64,000 bases of DNA from Fibrisoma montanum (GTDB lineage: Bacteria; Bacteroidota; Bacteroidia; Cytophagales; Spirosomataceae), in the NCBI RefSeq assembly GCF_003583365.1, contig NZ_QXED01000003.1:1-64000 (forward strand). Direction: 5' to 3'. A program made the position numbers and the translations under genes. Below the pieces are notes generated by a model, which was given only the letters and a program-made list of their open reading frames with translations, was not told where the DNA came from and did no database searches. Shown in pieces: positions 16,611 to 25,731 of this stretch (position 1 is its first letter; the number at the start of each line of letters is the position of its first letter).

Positions 16611-18140
16611 ATGAACTACCGCAACCTGAAATCAAAGGACTTACTAAAGATTACAACACTCGGCGAACTGAAGGCCGCCGGGTACGAGCCGCGCTCCATC
16701 AAACAGGAACTTCGGGATAACCTGATCGAGCGTATCAAAGAAAAGGAAGTGGTTTTTCCCGGCATCTGGGGCTATGAAGATACCGTAATTCCGGAAGTAG
16801 AGCGGGCTATTCTGTCCATGCACCACATCAACCTGCTGGGGCTTCGTGGGCAGGCAAAAACCCGGATCGCCCGCCTGATGATCAATCTGCTCGACGAGTA
16901 CATTCCGGTCGTAGCCGGTTCTGAACTGAACGACGATCCGCTGCAGCCCCTGTCGCGGTATGCCCTCGACCAGATTCAGGAAAAAGGCGATCAGACGCCC
17001 ATCACCTGGATGCACCGCAGCGACCGTTACACTGAGAAACTGGCAACGCCCGACGTATCGGTGGCTGACCTGATCGGCGATGTGGATCCGATCAAGGCCG
17101 CTACGCTGAAACTGCCGTACTCCGACGAACGGACCATCCACTTCGGACTGATTCCGCGGTCGCACCGCTGTATTTTTGTCATCAACGAACTGCCTGATTT
17201 GCAGGCACGTATCCAGGTCTCGCTGTTCAATATTCTGCAGGAGGGCGACATCCAGATTCGGGGTTTTAAGCTGCGGCTACCGCTCGACATTCAGTTTGTA
17301 TTCACGGCCAACCCGGAAGATTATACAAACCGGGGCAGCATCGTGACCCCGCTGAAAGACCGGATCGACAGCCAGATCGTGACGCACTACCCGAAATCGA
17401 TTGAGATCGGTAAGAAAATCACCATGCAGGAGGCTATTGTCAAGACGGAGCAGAAAGGTATGGTGAAAACCAATGATCTGATCACTGACCTGATTGAACA
17501 GATAGCGATCGAAGCCCGTGAAAGTGAGTACGTTGACTCGAAAAGTGGCGTGTCGGCCCGGATGACCATCTCGGCCTATGAGAACCTGCTGTCTGCCGCC
17601 GAACGACGCGTATTGCTGAATGGTGAGAAAGAAACGTATGTCCGGATCGCTGATCTGTACGGGGTAGTTCCGGCGATCTGCGGCAAGGTGGAGCTGGTGT
17701 ACGAAGGCGAGGTCGAAGGACCGGTCATTGTAGCCCAGAACCTGATCGGTAAAGCCGTCCGCAACCAGTTTCTGCAGTACTTCCCAAATCCGGAAAAGGC
17801 TAAGAAAGACAAGCGTGGCAACCCGTATAAGAAGATAGCCGACTGGTTTGGCGAGAACAACGTCATGGAGATTCTGAACGACCTGAGCAACCGTGACTAC
17901 GAAGCCCGGCTCCGGACCATCGACGGTCTGGATGATCTGGTCGATCAGTACCATCCCCGGCTCGGACGGCAGGAGAAGCTCTTTATGATGGAGTTTGCCC
18001 TCCACGGCCTGGCCGAACACTCGCTTATCGGGAAGAAGGCCATGGACACTGGCCAGCAGTTTAAAGACCTGCTGGGATCGATGTTCAGTCCCGGCACCCG
18101 CTTCGAGGAAGAAGAGGACGATGATGACGACCGGTTCTAA
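16611..18140 (+). CDS. MoxR/magnesium-chelatase-I-like AAA+ ATPase
   Basis: This 509-residue ATPase starts at the ATG at 16611; an in-frame TTG nine bases upstream is less likely. The Walker A is variant, GLRGQAKT (about residue 81), and the Walker B is FVINELPDL, with Asn-Glu in place of Asp-Glu. A sensor-1-like FTANPEDY segment follows near residue 225. The ATPase core matches the magnesium-chelatase subunit I / sigma-54-interaction AAA+ family, and the C-terminus ends in an acidic EEEDDDD tail. Such ATPases normally act with a von Willebrand factor A protein as chaperones or metal-insertion motors. No such gene adjoins it here. A bidirectional terminator follows. Confidence 0.82.
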   Translation: MNYRNLKSKDLLKITTLGELKAAGYEPRSIKQELRDNLIERIKEKEVVFPGIWGYEDTVIPEVERAILSMHHINLLGLRGQAKTRIARLMINLLDEYIPVVAGSELNDDPLQPLSRYALDQIQEKGDQTPITWMHRSDRYTEKLATPDVSVADLIGDVDPIKAATLKLPYSDERTIHFGLIPRSHRCIFVINELPDLQARIQVSLFNILQEGDIQIRGFKLRLPLDIQFVFTANPEDYTNRGSIVTPLKDRIDSQIVTHYPKSIEIGKKITMQEAIVKTEQKGMVKTNDLITDLIEQIAIEARESEYVDSKSGVSARMTISAYENLLSAAERRVLLNGEKETYVRIADLYGVVPAICGKVELVYEGEVEGPVIVAQNLIGKAVRNQFLQYFPNPEKAKKDKRGNPYKKIADWFGENNVMEILNDLSNRDYEARLRTIDGLDDLVDQYHPRLGRQEKLFMMEFALHGLAEHSLIGKKAMDTGQQFKDLLGSMFSPGTRFEEEEDDDDDRF

Positions 18141-18157
18141 GCAACCGAATTGAGTAT

Positions 18158-18199
18158 AAAAACAAACCCCGAACGGCCAGCCGTTCGGGGTTTGTTTTT
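18158..18199. terminator. Bidirectional intrinsic terminator
   Basis: Bases 18158-18176 and 18181-18199 form a 19-bp stem with a four-base loop. The A-run on the left and T-run on the right let it serve both the plus-strand ATPase gene and the convergent minus-strand beta-helix gene. Confidence 0.92.
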
Positions 18200-18209
18200 G
18201 CCTGGCTGG

Positions 18210-20492
18210 TTAGTTCGATACGGTGCGAATACTGATCTGGGCGGTATCGTCTTCGCCGTTTTCCGTGCCGTTATCAGGTGTAGAGTCAACATCTGGTGGA
18301 CTGGCCTGCCGGATTTGAGCCCGGGTGATGGCGGCACCGGGTTGCGTAGCTCGTGTTTTATAAATGAATACGGCCTGAGCGCCGGGAGCCAGGGTATTCA
18401 CGCCACCAGATAATGCTTCGCCGGTGGGTGTAAGGGAGTCGCTGGACTCAAACGGCTGACCATTGGGCAAATAAACCATGACGTTGACAGTACTGGCTGT
18501 TGCACCACCCCGATTGCTGACGACCAGGGTGTAGGTCAGTAGGTCGCCGACCCTGGGCGAACGATTGCTTACCGAAAGGGCTAAGGAAAGATCAATCTTG
18601 TTCGGATCAGGTGTTGGCTGGTTGGATTGCAGCGGAGGCAGCGGAACCTGATTAGGGTTAGCGGAGACGAATACCGGTCCGTCGCCGTTCGCGGTGCGAA
18701 TCTCGATGGCTGCTGCATCATCCTGGCCATCACCCGTACCGGAGTCAGGCTGACTGTCAGGGTCGGGCTGGTCGGCAAACGTAACCTGAGCCGCATTCAC
18801 GTACCGTCCTGATTGCGTCGGACGTAACTGGTACGTGAAGGATGCGCTGGCTCCTGAAGTCAGTGACCCAATCTGACCACTAAGAATACCGTTGGTAGCT
18901 GATACATTGTCTCCCCCGACAAAGGTTAAGTTGTCGGGCAGGCGGTTCTGCCAGATTACGTTGGTGGCCGGACTGGGACCGTTGTTCGTTACGATCAGGA
19001 TGTACGAAATAGGCTGGTTCGGATTCGGTGTCCGGTTGCTGACCTGCAGGCTGAGGCTGAGGTCGGCGGTCGGCTGTGAAGTAAGCTGAAATTCGTAAAC
19101 GCCCATGTCAATTCGGTTCTCAGCAATTCGAGGATTGCCATCAAGGTCTTTCTCCGAAACGGTAGCGGCTGTGCTGGCCGGATCGCCGGTGTTGATGCAG
19201 GGGCTGCCAAAAAGAAGCCGGAAATCGTTGTTTTCAAAATCATTAAAAAAAGGATTGATGCTACGATTGCCGGTGGGAGAAGATAAGCTGTCAGTTTTAT
19301 CCTGTATATCAGAATATGTAATTAAAGATGTAGCATTTTTTTCGTCAAAAATACCACTACTGTTCCCCCAAACGATACAATTTTGGATGGTGCTTCTTAC
19401 TGGTAACCGAGCTTCAAAAGAAGAACTACGGATAGCCCCTCCTAAACCCTCAATATTATTGTTTTTAACAAGAGTGCTATTAGTAACCTGAATAGATATG
19501 GAAGCTCCTGTGCTGTTATTATTAATTCCGGCTCCACCATACCGGCAAGAATTATTAAATAGCAAACTGTTCAATACTTTTATTTGTAAACTACTTCCGC
19601 TGTCGTTCTGGTTATGAATGGCTCCACCGTTCCACCCAGCATGGTTGCCCGTAAAAATGCAATTAGTGAAGGTAACATTGTTAGTACTTGCGTCACGAAT
19701 GGAGCTACTGACACCGCCACCAAAATAAGAAGCTCTATTGTCAGTAAATACACAATTAGTGGCAAAGAGTTGAAACTGACCAGTTGAGCCTGCTTCGTTA
19801 TAAATAGCGCCCCCTCCATATCCTGAATTGTTTATGAATCGACAGTTTAATAAAGTTAATACGGCTCTAGCTTGTAGAGTAGCGCTATTGCAAATGGCTC
19901 CCCCATAGGAAACAGCAGTATTACCAATAAAGTCGCAGTCACTAATTGTAGGTAAGCTTCGATTACCACTGTATTGTGCATTATTAAATATACCCGCTCC
20001 GTAACTATGAGGAATTGATCCGTTTAATATTGGTCCGCTGGCATAGCCAGCGGTAATAGTGACTCTGTTTAATAGTGTTTGGTCATTTACATTATCAAAT
20101 CGGACAACGTGGTAACTATTGTCTAAATAATCACGAATAAGTCCTATATCACCTGAAAAGGTGGTACTACTTGGTTCTGAGGTCGATGAAGGTCTACCAT
20201 TAAGCGTGGACTCACTTCCTGAGAACCCACCGTAAACTTGTACCCCTGATGGGATACGAAACGAAATAGCGCGGTCCGTGCCCGTTGTTGGTTTGTACGT
20301 ACCACCCGTTACCCAGAACTGAGTACCTGAACTGGCCGATGCCAATCGACTTTGGAGTTGGTTGCCCGGCAACGCATCGCTCCAAGAACTGCCCGACTGG
20401 TTACCGGCCCCTAACGGCGTTACATACACAACAGACTGACCTTGAACATAAAGAGCGGTTAAAGAAAAGATAAGAGCGAAAAGGTGCTTCAT
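18210..20492 (-). CDS. Secreted beta-helix protein with two DUF11 repeats
   Basis: This 760-residue protein has an N-terminal signal peptide (about 1-19). Residues about 25-470 are a right-handed parallel beta-helix of the polymorphic outer-membrane / choice-of-anchor Q type, with repeated GGAI and GGGI turns, xxCxFxxN rungs and a DGNPRI motif followed by DMGVYEFQ. Two DUF11 domains follow (about 475-590 and 640-750), each starting with a DLSLSLxVSNRxPxxxxxxxY pattern and ending in a (G)DGxDD or GEDDTAQ turn. DUF11 repeats are common in large surface proteins. The middle of the gene (about 19250-20100) is clearly richer in A+T than the ends and the neighbouring genes, which hints at a separate origin for the helix segment. 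It is probably surface-exposed or secreted. Confidence 0.8.
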   Translation of the reverse strand: MKHLFALIFSLTALYVQGQSVVYVTPLGAGNQSGSSWSDALPGNQLQSRLASASSGTQFWVTGGTYKPTTGTDRAISFRIPSGVQVYGGFSGSESTLNGRPSSTSEPSSTTFSGDIGLIRDYLDNSYHVVRFDNVNDQTLLNRVTITAGYASGPILNGSIPHSYGAGIFNNAQYSGNRSLPTISDCDFIGNTAVSYGGAICNSATLQARAVLTLLNCRFINNSGYGGGAIYNEAGSTGQFQLFATNCVFTDNRASYFGGGVSSSIRDASTNNVTFTNCIFTGNHAGWNGGAIHNQNDSGSSLQIKVLNSLLFNNSCRYGGAGINNNSTGASISIQVTNSTLVKNNNIEGLGGAIRSSSFEARLPVRSTIQNCIVWGNSSGIFDEKNATSLITYSDIQDKTDSLSSPTGNRSINPFFNDFENNDFRLLFGSPCINTGDPASTAATVSEKDLDGNPRIAENRIDMGVYEFQLTSQPTADLSLSLQVSNRTPNPNQPISYILIVTNNGPSPATNVIWQNRLPDNLTFVGGDNVSATNGILSGQIGSLTSGASASFTYQLRPTQSGRYVNAAQVTFADQPDPDSQPDSGTGDGQDDAAAIEIRTANGDGPVFVSANPNQVPLPPLQSNQPTPDPNKIDLSLALSVSNRSPRVGDLLTYTLVVSNRGGATASTVNVMVYLPNGQPFESSDSLTPTGEALSGGVNTLAPGAQAVFIYKTRATQPGAAITRAQIRQASPPDVDSTPDNGTENGEDDTAQISIRTVSN

Positions 20493-20632
20493 GCGTGAAT
20501 AGTACGTAAATATGATCGGGTAAAACTACATCTTACCAACTCGTTAATGCAACCACACCGTGGTAATTAATTTATACGTAGCGAGACTTCGAAATAGACA
20601 TTCTATGCCGCTAATTCTACCCGCCGGTGCAT

Positions 20633-20640
20633 TAATTTTG
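20633..20640 (+). promoter_or_regulatory. TAnnTTTG -7 box immediately before hisS
   Basis: TAATTTTG matches the Bacteroidota -7 consensus and ends four bases before the hisS ATG. If it is used, the transcript would start at or next to the initiation codon, giving a leaderless message. No convincing -33 TTTG box sits at the usual spacing. Confidence 0.5.
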
Positions 20641-20644
20641 CAGC

Positions 20645-22006
20645 ATGCAGAAACCATCGTTGCCGAAAGGCACCCGTGATTTTGGGCCGGACCAGATGCA
20701 GAAACGGCTCTTTATTTTCGACACCATCCGCCGGACGTTCCAGCGGTTTGGGTTCCAGCCGCTCGAAACCCCCGCTATGGAAAACCTGTCGGTACTGATG
20801 GGGAAATACGGCGAGGAAGGGGATCAGCTTCTCTTTAAAATCTTGAACTCGGGCGATTTTGCCAATGGACTGACCGAGACTGACCTACAGGAAGGCAGCA
20901 AAAAACTGACGCCTAAAATCTCTGAAAAGGGGCTGCGCTACGACCTGACGGTGCCGTTTGCCCGCTACGTGGTCATGAACCGGCACGCCCTGCCGATGCC
21001 CTTTAAACGCTACCAGATGCAGCCTGTCTGGCGGGCCGACCGGCCGCAGAAAGGCCGCTACCGGGAGTTCTACCAGTGCGACGCCGACGTAGTGGGCACC
21101 GACTCGCTGCTGTGCGAAGCGGAGATTGTGCTGATGGTGCACGAAGTGTTCCGCAACCTGGGTATCGACAAGTTTACGTTGAAGATCAACAACCGGAAGG
21201 TACTGGCCGGTATTGCCGAAGCGATTGGCGCTGCTGGTCAGGAGGGACCGCTGGCCGTGGCTATCGATAAACTGGATAAAATCGGAAAAGACAAGGTACT
21301 GGATGAACTGCGCGAGCGGGGTTTTTCAGACGAGGCCATCACGAACCTGGAACCGATGTTCGGCATAAGCGGTAGACCTGCCGACGTACTGCAGCAGTTG
21401 AAAACCTGGCTGACAACCTCCGAAACAGCGCAGAAAGGCATTGCCGAACTGGAAGAGGTCTGGCAACTGGTTGACCAATACGGCCTGACCGACTCGCGGT
21501 TAGAGCTGGATGTTACTCTGGCGCGGGGGCTGTCGTATTATACGGGCGCCATCTTTGAAGTGAAAGCCAACGAGGTACAGATCGGTAGCGTCAGTGGGGG
21601 CGGGCGTTACGATAACCTGACCGGCGCGTTCGGACAGCCGGGTTTATCGGGTGTGGGCATCTCGTTTGGCGTGGACCGTATCTACGACGTCATGGAGGAA
21701 CTGAACCTATTTCCGGCCTCGGCGGGGCAGGGGACCCGCGTCCTGATCGTGCCGTTCGATCAGGACGCCCGTACCGTAGCGTTGCCGTTGCTGACCCGGC
21801 TCCGCCAGGCCGACGTAGCCGCCGAAGTGTACCCCGACCTGGCGAAGGTGAAGAAGATGCTGGATTACGCCAACACCAAAAACATCCCCTACGTCGTGCT
21901 GATCGGCTCGGACGAAGTCCAGACCGGCCAGCTTTCGATTAAAAACATGGTGACCGGCGAACAGCAGAAGCTGAATGCAGCGGAGATTGTCGAGCTGGTA
22001 CGCTAA
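20645..22006 (+). CDS. hisS: Histidyl-tRNA synthetase
   Basis: This 453-residue class II synthetase charges tRNA-His in the cytoplasm. It opens with PKGTRDF. Class II motifs are visible: LTVPFARYV and then RADRPQKGRYREFYQCD (motif 2 with its Arg), the histidine-binding LARGLSYYTGAIFEV segment and the SGGGRYDNL loop, and GVGISFGVDRIYD (motif 3). The C-terminal anticodon-binding domain (about 360-453) has the usual alpha/beta pattern. Length is normal for the longer bacterial form. The gene stands alone, divergent from the beta-helix gene, with a hairpin beyond its stop. Confidence 0.97.
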   Translation: MQKPSLPKGTRDFGPDQMQKRLFIFDTIRRTFQRFGFQPLETPAMENLSVLMGKYGEEGDQLLFKILNSGDFANGLTETDLQEGSKKLTPKISEKGLRYDLTVPFARYVVMNRHALPMPFKRYQMQPVWRADRPQKGRYREFYQCDADVVGTDSLLCEAEIVLMVHEVFRNLGIDKFTLKINNRKVLAGIAEAIGAAGQEGPLAVAIDKLDKIGKDKVLDELRERGFSDEAITNLEPMFGISGRPADVLQQLKTWLTTSETAQKGIAELEEVWQLVDQYGLTDSRLELDVTLARGLSYYTGAIFEVKANEVQIGSVSGGGRYDNLTGAFGQPGLSGVGISFGVDRIYDVMEELNLFPASAGQGTRVLIVPFDQDARTVALPLLTRLRQADVAAEVYPDLAKVKKMLDYANTKNIPYVVLIGSDEVQTGQLSIKNMVTGEQQKLNAAEIVELVR

Positions 22007-22027
22007 CGAGCGCTCGATTCGGTGTAG

Positions 22028-22077
22028 GTACGATCACTCGCCGAGTCGCACTGTCAGGTCTCGGCGAGTGATCGTAC
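22028..22077. terminator. Convergent hairpin between hisS and the next gene
   Basis: An exact 18-bp stem (22028-22045 with 22060-22077) encloses a 14-base loop. It begins 22 bases after the hisS stop and overlaps the last codons of the convergent minus-strand gene. No strong T-run follows, so it may act as a transcript-end or stabilising hairpin in both directions. Confidence 0.75.
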
Positions 22078-22716
22078 GGGTACTTGTTTTGACCGTCGGA
22101 CCTGCCGCCAGATCGAGTAGGCGATGAGGCAAAGACAAACCGCTGAAGGACCAATCTGGCTATACGGCTTGGCCGCTGGTAGAACAGTACCCGTAAATGC
22201 CGACAGTAACGCGCTGAACGCCGATAGCATCTTGTAAATGTGTTCATAAAGCCACCACGTCCTCAGCCGTTCGTGCAGCCAGACGTGTTTCAGACCGTCG
22301 TAGGTAGTTACCAGCGCCAGCGCTCCCAGGGTTGAGTAGACTACCGATGGGTTCCAGTCGCCACCAGCCTGTTTGGCCCAGCGCAGGTAGCCGATGCCCG
22401 CCAACAGTACCAGTCCGGCGATGAGGGCATCGGCGGTCGAGGTGCGTCGTTCCCGAAGTTTGACCGTTCGGTAGCCCGCGTAGCCAACGTAACCCGCCAG
22501 CAATGTCAGCATGATCAGGAACGAACTGCTGCGAAAAAAAATAAGTCCGACGAATCCCGTACTGACAACAACCGTTAGCAGCCTGAGGAAAATTCGTCCG
22601 TAGCGCGTATGGGCACCGCGTCGCTTGGGCGCCAGCAGCGAACGTAAACCGACGACCAGCGCCACCATTCCGGCAAGTACGTGAACTGAGATGTTAAGGG
22701 TATGAAGCCAATGCAT
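22054..22716 (-). CDS. Integral membrane protein, DUF2306-like
   Basis: I start this 220-residue protein at the ATG at 22716. The upstream extension is polar and unlike a membrane protein N-terminus, whereas the chosen start leads straight into MHWLHTLNISVHVLAG. About seven membrane helices alternate with short basic loops such as APKRRGAHTRYGR. The pattern of a His in the first helix and a conserved HxxxGR-like loop resembles the DUF2306 / DUF420 group of small membrane proteins, possibly heme- or quinone-related. Function unknown. The C-terminus overlaps the hairpin shared with hisS. Confidence 0.7.
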   Translation of the reverse strand: MHWLHTLNISVHVLAGMVALVVGLRSLLAPKRRGAHTRYGRIFLRLLTVVVSTGFVGLIFFRSSSFLIMLTLLAGYVGYAGYRTVKLRERRTSTADALIAGLVLLAGIGYLRWAKQAGGDWNPSVVYSTLGALALVTTYDGLKHVWLHERLRTWWLYEHIYKMLSAFSALLSAFTGTVLPAAKPYSQIGPSAVCLCLIAYSIWRQVRRSKQVPVRSLAET

Positions 22717-22883
22717 GGAAACAGACCGCGTACGGATTGGGTTTAGCTCGTACGGCGACATTCCAAAGGTCCGGGTATGAAACCTAGTCGGCAAGGGCTT
22801 AGTGACCAGGTTATCTTGCCAGTGACCAACGGCTTTCGTCACATACGTTACGCCTATCCGGCTCTGATGCCGTAAATTGCCGA

Positions 22884-23648
22884 ATGACGTTTCGGCAACT
22901 TCTCAACCATGTGGTGGTGCGCAACCTGCTGGGCTTATTGGCTTTGGTGGCTGTGCATTACGTTTCCGATCAATACCACATAAACCAGCGGCTGGGTGTT
23001 AACCAGTACCTGCCGTATTTCTTTTTGCTGTTGTTATACGGCTGGCTGGTCGTTCATAATCGACTTTTGTTTGAGCGGCTTTATCTGTACAACAAGCCGC
23101 TGGCCTACGCCGGCTGGACCCTCCTGATTATGACCGGCTTCTCGGTCAACATGCATCTTATCCTGAGCAGCCAGTTTGCCGTGCGCCACACGTTCCCCCA
23201 CATCATCAGTTTCTGGGTGTACACCGTCGCGGGACTTGGTGTGTACGTACTGTACCGCTACCTGCAGACGCCCGGTCATGTGCTGGCTTTACCCACAACG
23301 CCGAGGAGTACAGCTACGTCGGCGGAAGGGTCTAATCTGGTGTGTACCGTCAACGGGGAAAAGCAAAGCATACCCTGTGCGGATATGCTGTATCTGGAAA
23401 GCCTGGAAAATTACGTGAAAATCACTACGTTGACGAAAGTCTACGTAACCCGTATGACCCTAAAAGAAGCCGAAGAGCGGTTACCCAAACCGGTGTTTGT
23501 ACGCATCAGCCGGTCGCACATCGTCAATACCGCCCGGATTGAAAAACTGGGGCCTGATGACGTACGGATCGGTGGGAGGGAGCTACGAATTGGTAAAGTT
23601 TACAAACGATACGTCAGTGAGCAAATGGCTGGAGGTGAGCCGGGATAG
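22884..23648 (+). CDS. Membrane LytTR-family transcriptional regulator
   Basis: This 254-residue protein has four membrane helices (about 12-30, 43-60, 72-92, 108-127) followed by a cytoplasmic LytTR DNA-binding domain (about 150-250). The domain carries the typical YLESLENYVKI strand, RMTLKEAEERLP and FVRISRSHIVN motifs. It lacks a receiver domain, so signalling probably goes through the membrane part. LytTR proteins bind paired direct repeats on one DNA face. It is divergent from the preceding membrane-protein gene. Targets are unknown. Confidence 0.88.
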   Translation: MTFRQLLNHVVVRNLLGLLALVAVHYVSDQYHINQRLGVNQYLPYFFLLLLYGWLVVHNRLLFERLYLYNKPLAYAGWTLLIMTGFSVNMHLILSSQFAVRHTFPHIISFWVYTVAGLGVYVLYRYLQTPGHVLALPTTPRSTATSAEGSNLVCTVNGEKQSIPCADMLYLESLENYVKITTLTKVYVTRMTLKEAEERLPKPVFVRISRSHIVNTARIEKLGPDDVRIGGRELRIGKVYKRYVSEQMAGGEPG

Positions 23649-23697
23649 GCCAAAGCCCTGTCAAGCCAAAGTAAGTTGTCAGTACCGGCTAGCGCAC

Positions 23698-24453
23698 TCA
23701 GGCAAAATCAAGATCCTTGTTCTCGATGATGGTGTTCTCGCCTTTCATGTAGTACTTATACCGGGAGAACGTCTGGTTAATGGCCGAAAAAAATGGTTTG
23801 GAACAATCTTCCTCAAGCCAGTCGTGCAGTTCAATAACGATGGTCTTAACCTTGGGCAGCCAGCCTTTGAAATTATCCTGAAACACCTGTTTTTCGCTGG
23901 TTTCAATGTCAAGTTTCAGGATGTCGACCTGCTGAATTGAGTATTTTTCAAAAAGGGTGCCTAACGTAATGGCGGGGATGGTTCCGTGCTGGTTGTCTTC
24001 TTCAACAATCATCTGCCATTTCCCACCATTGTACTTATCGAAGACTTTCAGGACGGTGTCTTTGTTCCAGATCCCGCAGTTCTCGCAATAGATGCCGTCG
24101 TAGGCGGCTGTATTGGCCTGTAGTAAGCTGAAGTTTTCCTGATCCGGTTCAATGCAGATGATCTTGGCGTCGGGGTATTTGTTCTTCATCAAAATGGCGA
24201 ACAAACCGATGTTGGCCCCGCCATCAATGATGACTTTAGGCGTTGAGACGTGCAGATCGTACTCTTTTTGCAGAAACACCTGATTGAACGTCGGTACGTC
24301 GGTGGTGTTGGGTCGCAGACGCAGCGGATGTTTGATTCGGGGGAGCCGAACCCGTTTTATATTACCAAACTTAAAGGTGAGGAAAAGCATGAACCCGTTC
24401 GGCAGACCGAAGTTCGAACAAAATCGAAAGAGTAGAATGAGGTCTCTGCGCAT
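23698..24453 (-). CDS. FkbM-family methyltransferase
   Basis: This 251-residue protein has the S-adenosylmethionine-binding motif IDGGANIGLFA (about 79-90), followed by IICIEPDQENF and an LKLDIETSEKQVF motif typical of FkbM methyltransferases. The family O-methylates sugars, glycans or polyketides. A hydrophobic N-terminal segment (about 18-30) precedes the fold. It is a single gene between a LytTR regulator (convergent) and an AT-rich gap. A glycan or lipid substrate is likely but cannot be named. Confidence 0.85.
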   Translation of the reverse strand: MRRDLILLFRFCSNFGLPNGFMLFLTFKFGNIKRVRLPRIKHPLRLRPNTTDVPTFNQVFLQKEYDLHVSTPKVIIDGGANIGLFAILMKNKYPDAKIICIEPDQENFSLLQANTAAYDGIYCENCGIWNKDTVLKVFDKYNGGKWQMIVEEDNQHGTIPAITLGTLFEKYSIQQVDILKLDIETSEKQVFQDNFKGWLPKVKTIVIELHDWLEEDCSKPFFSAINQTFSRYKYYMKGENTIIENKDLDFA

Positions 24454-24764
24454 AACAGCACGAATTAGTAGCCAAAGGTTCTCGTGAAAAACAAATGAGT
24501 GGCATAGGATTTTATTAAAGTTAGCTCGACCCGGTCGAACATGAAAGGAAAATATTTTAATCGGCTTTTAATATATAATCAAAGTGTCATTTTATCCAAT
24601 ATTATGCAGTTATTTGAAAACCAACATATTAATAAAGGGGGGAATATTCAATCGATGGTTGCTGATGAAAAAATAATCCTCGGATGTTGGCCCCTTGTGC
24701 CGACATCCGCGTACGGGCTGGTCTGGAAAATGGTAGGTTGAGCCAGGTGAAAAAGGGGGCTGTA
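24454..24764. other. AT-rich intergenic gap
   Basis: This 311-base stretch, between two minus-strand genes, contains a very AT-rich block at about 24520-24680. The block probably includes the promoter of the FkbM gene. A 66-codon plus-strand frame is present but has no recognisable features and is not called. I see no RNA gene or repeat. Confidence 0.5.
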
Positions 24765-25727
24765 TTACCGTATTGACAGCACAACGTTGCCAATCTTCTG
24801 GCCGGTTTCTACGTACCGGTAGGCTTCAACGACCTGATCGAGCGGATACCGCCGGTCAATGACGGGTCTGAACTCCCCACTGTCCACCAGTTTTTTCAGA
24901 AAGAGTACGTCATCTTTAGTAATGGTCGGCAGCGGAAACAGGACTTTAGGGCCGCTCGAAAGTGGGGCCGTAAGGGCCAGGAATACGTTTTCGCCGGTTT
25001 TGCCTAACTCGGTAGAAATGTACACGCCTGTTTTTTTGAGCACCCGTCTGGCCTGGCCGAATGAACTCTTGCCGACGGCATCGAACACGAAGTCATAGGT
25101 CTGACCGGAATGGGTATAGTCTTGACGTGTGTAATCGATCACCTGATCCGCGCCGAGTGATTTTACCAGATCGACGCAACTGGTAGCACAAACGGCCGTC
25201 ACGGTGGCGCCCAGGTGTTTGAGCAGTTGAACGGCCGCCGAGCCGATAGCTCCAGTAGCGCCGTATACCAGTACGGTATGCCCCGGTTGCGCCCTGGCCG
25301 CCCGAATGTCGCAGAGCGCGTAGTGGCCGCCTTCGGTAATCGGCGCGGCTTCCTCGTAGGTCAGTGAACCCGGTATGGTGGCGATGGCGTCCTGTTCGGC
25401 CATCACCGTGTACTCAGCATGACCACCGAATCGTGCGTCGTTATAGCCAAACACTCTGTCGCCTGCCTTGAACGTGGTTACGTGCTTGCCGACGGCTTCA
25501 ACCTCGCCGGCAAATTCACAACCGAGGATGTGAAATTTGGGTTTGAGTAACCCGCTCCAGAACCTGGAAACGAAGTAGTTTGCGCTCCGGAAGCCGCAGT
25601 CCGTTCGGTTTACGGTCGTTGCGTGGACCCTGATCAGCACGTCGTTGTCGGTCGGGATGGGCTTGTCAACGTCCTGAATATTTACTACTTCGGGCGGACC
25701 GTACTGGGTGTAGATCGCTGCTTTCAT
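24765..25727 (-). CDS. NAD(P)-dependent quinone oxidoreductase-like alcohol dehydrogenase
   Basis: This 320-residue enzyme belongs to the medium-chain dehydrogenase/reductase superfamily. It has an N-terminal GroES-like domain (about 25-110, with GCEFAGEVEAVG and GDRVFGY) and a Rossmann domain with the nucleotide motif VYGATGAIGSAAVQ (about 150-164). Zinc ligands of classical alcohol dehydrogenases are absent, which fits the quinone-oxidoreductase branch. It follows the GNAT gene by four bases, so the pair is an operon. The substrate is unknown, probably an enone or quinone. Confidence 0.88.
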   Translation of the reverse strand: MKAAIYTQYGPPEVVNIQDVDKPIPTDNDVLIRVHATTVNRTDCGFRSANYFVSRFWSGLLKPKFHILGCEFAGEVEAVGKHVTTFKAGDRVFGYNDARFGGHAEYTVMAEQDAIATIPGSLTYEEAAPITEGGHYALCDIRAARAQPGHTVLVYGATGAIGSAAVQLLKHLGATVTAVCATSCVDLVKSLGADQVIDYTRQDYTHSGQTYDFVFDAVGKSSFGQARRVLKKTGVYISTELGKTGENVFLALTAPLSSGPKVLFPLPTITKDDVLFLKKLVDSGEFRPVIDRRYPLDQVVEAYRYVETGQKIGNVVLSIR

Positions 25728-25731
25728 AAGG

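Noticed and set aside
24541-24741. 66-codon frame in an AT-rich gap
   Set aside because: No recognisable feature and no operon context; AT-rich DNA readily gives such frames by chance.
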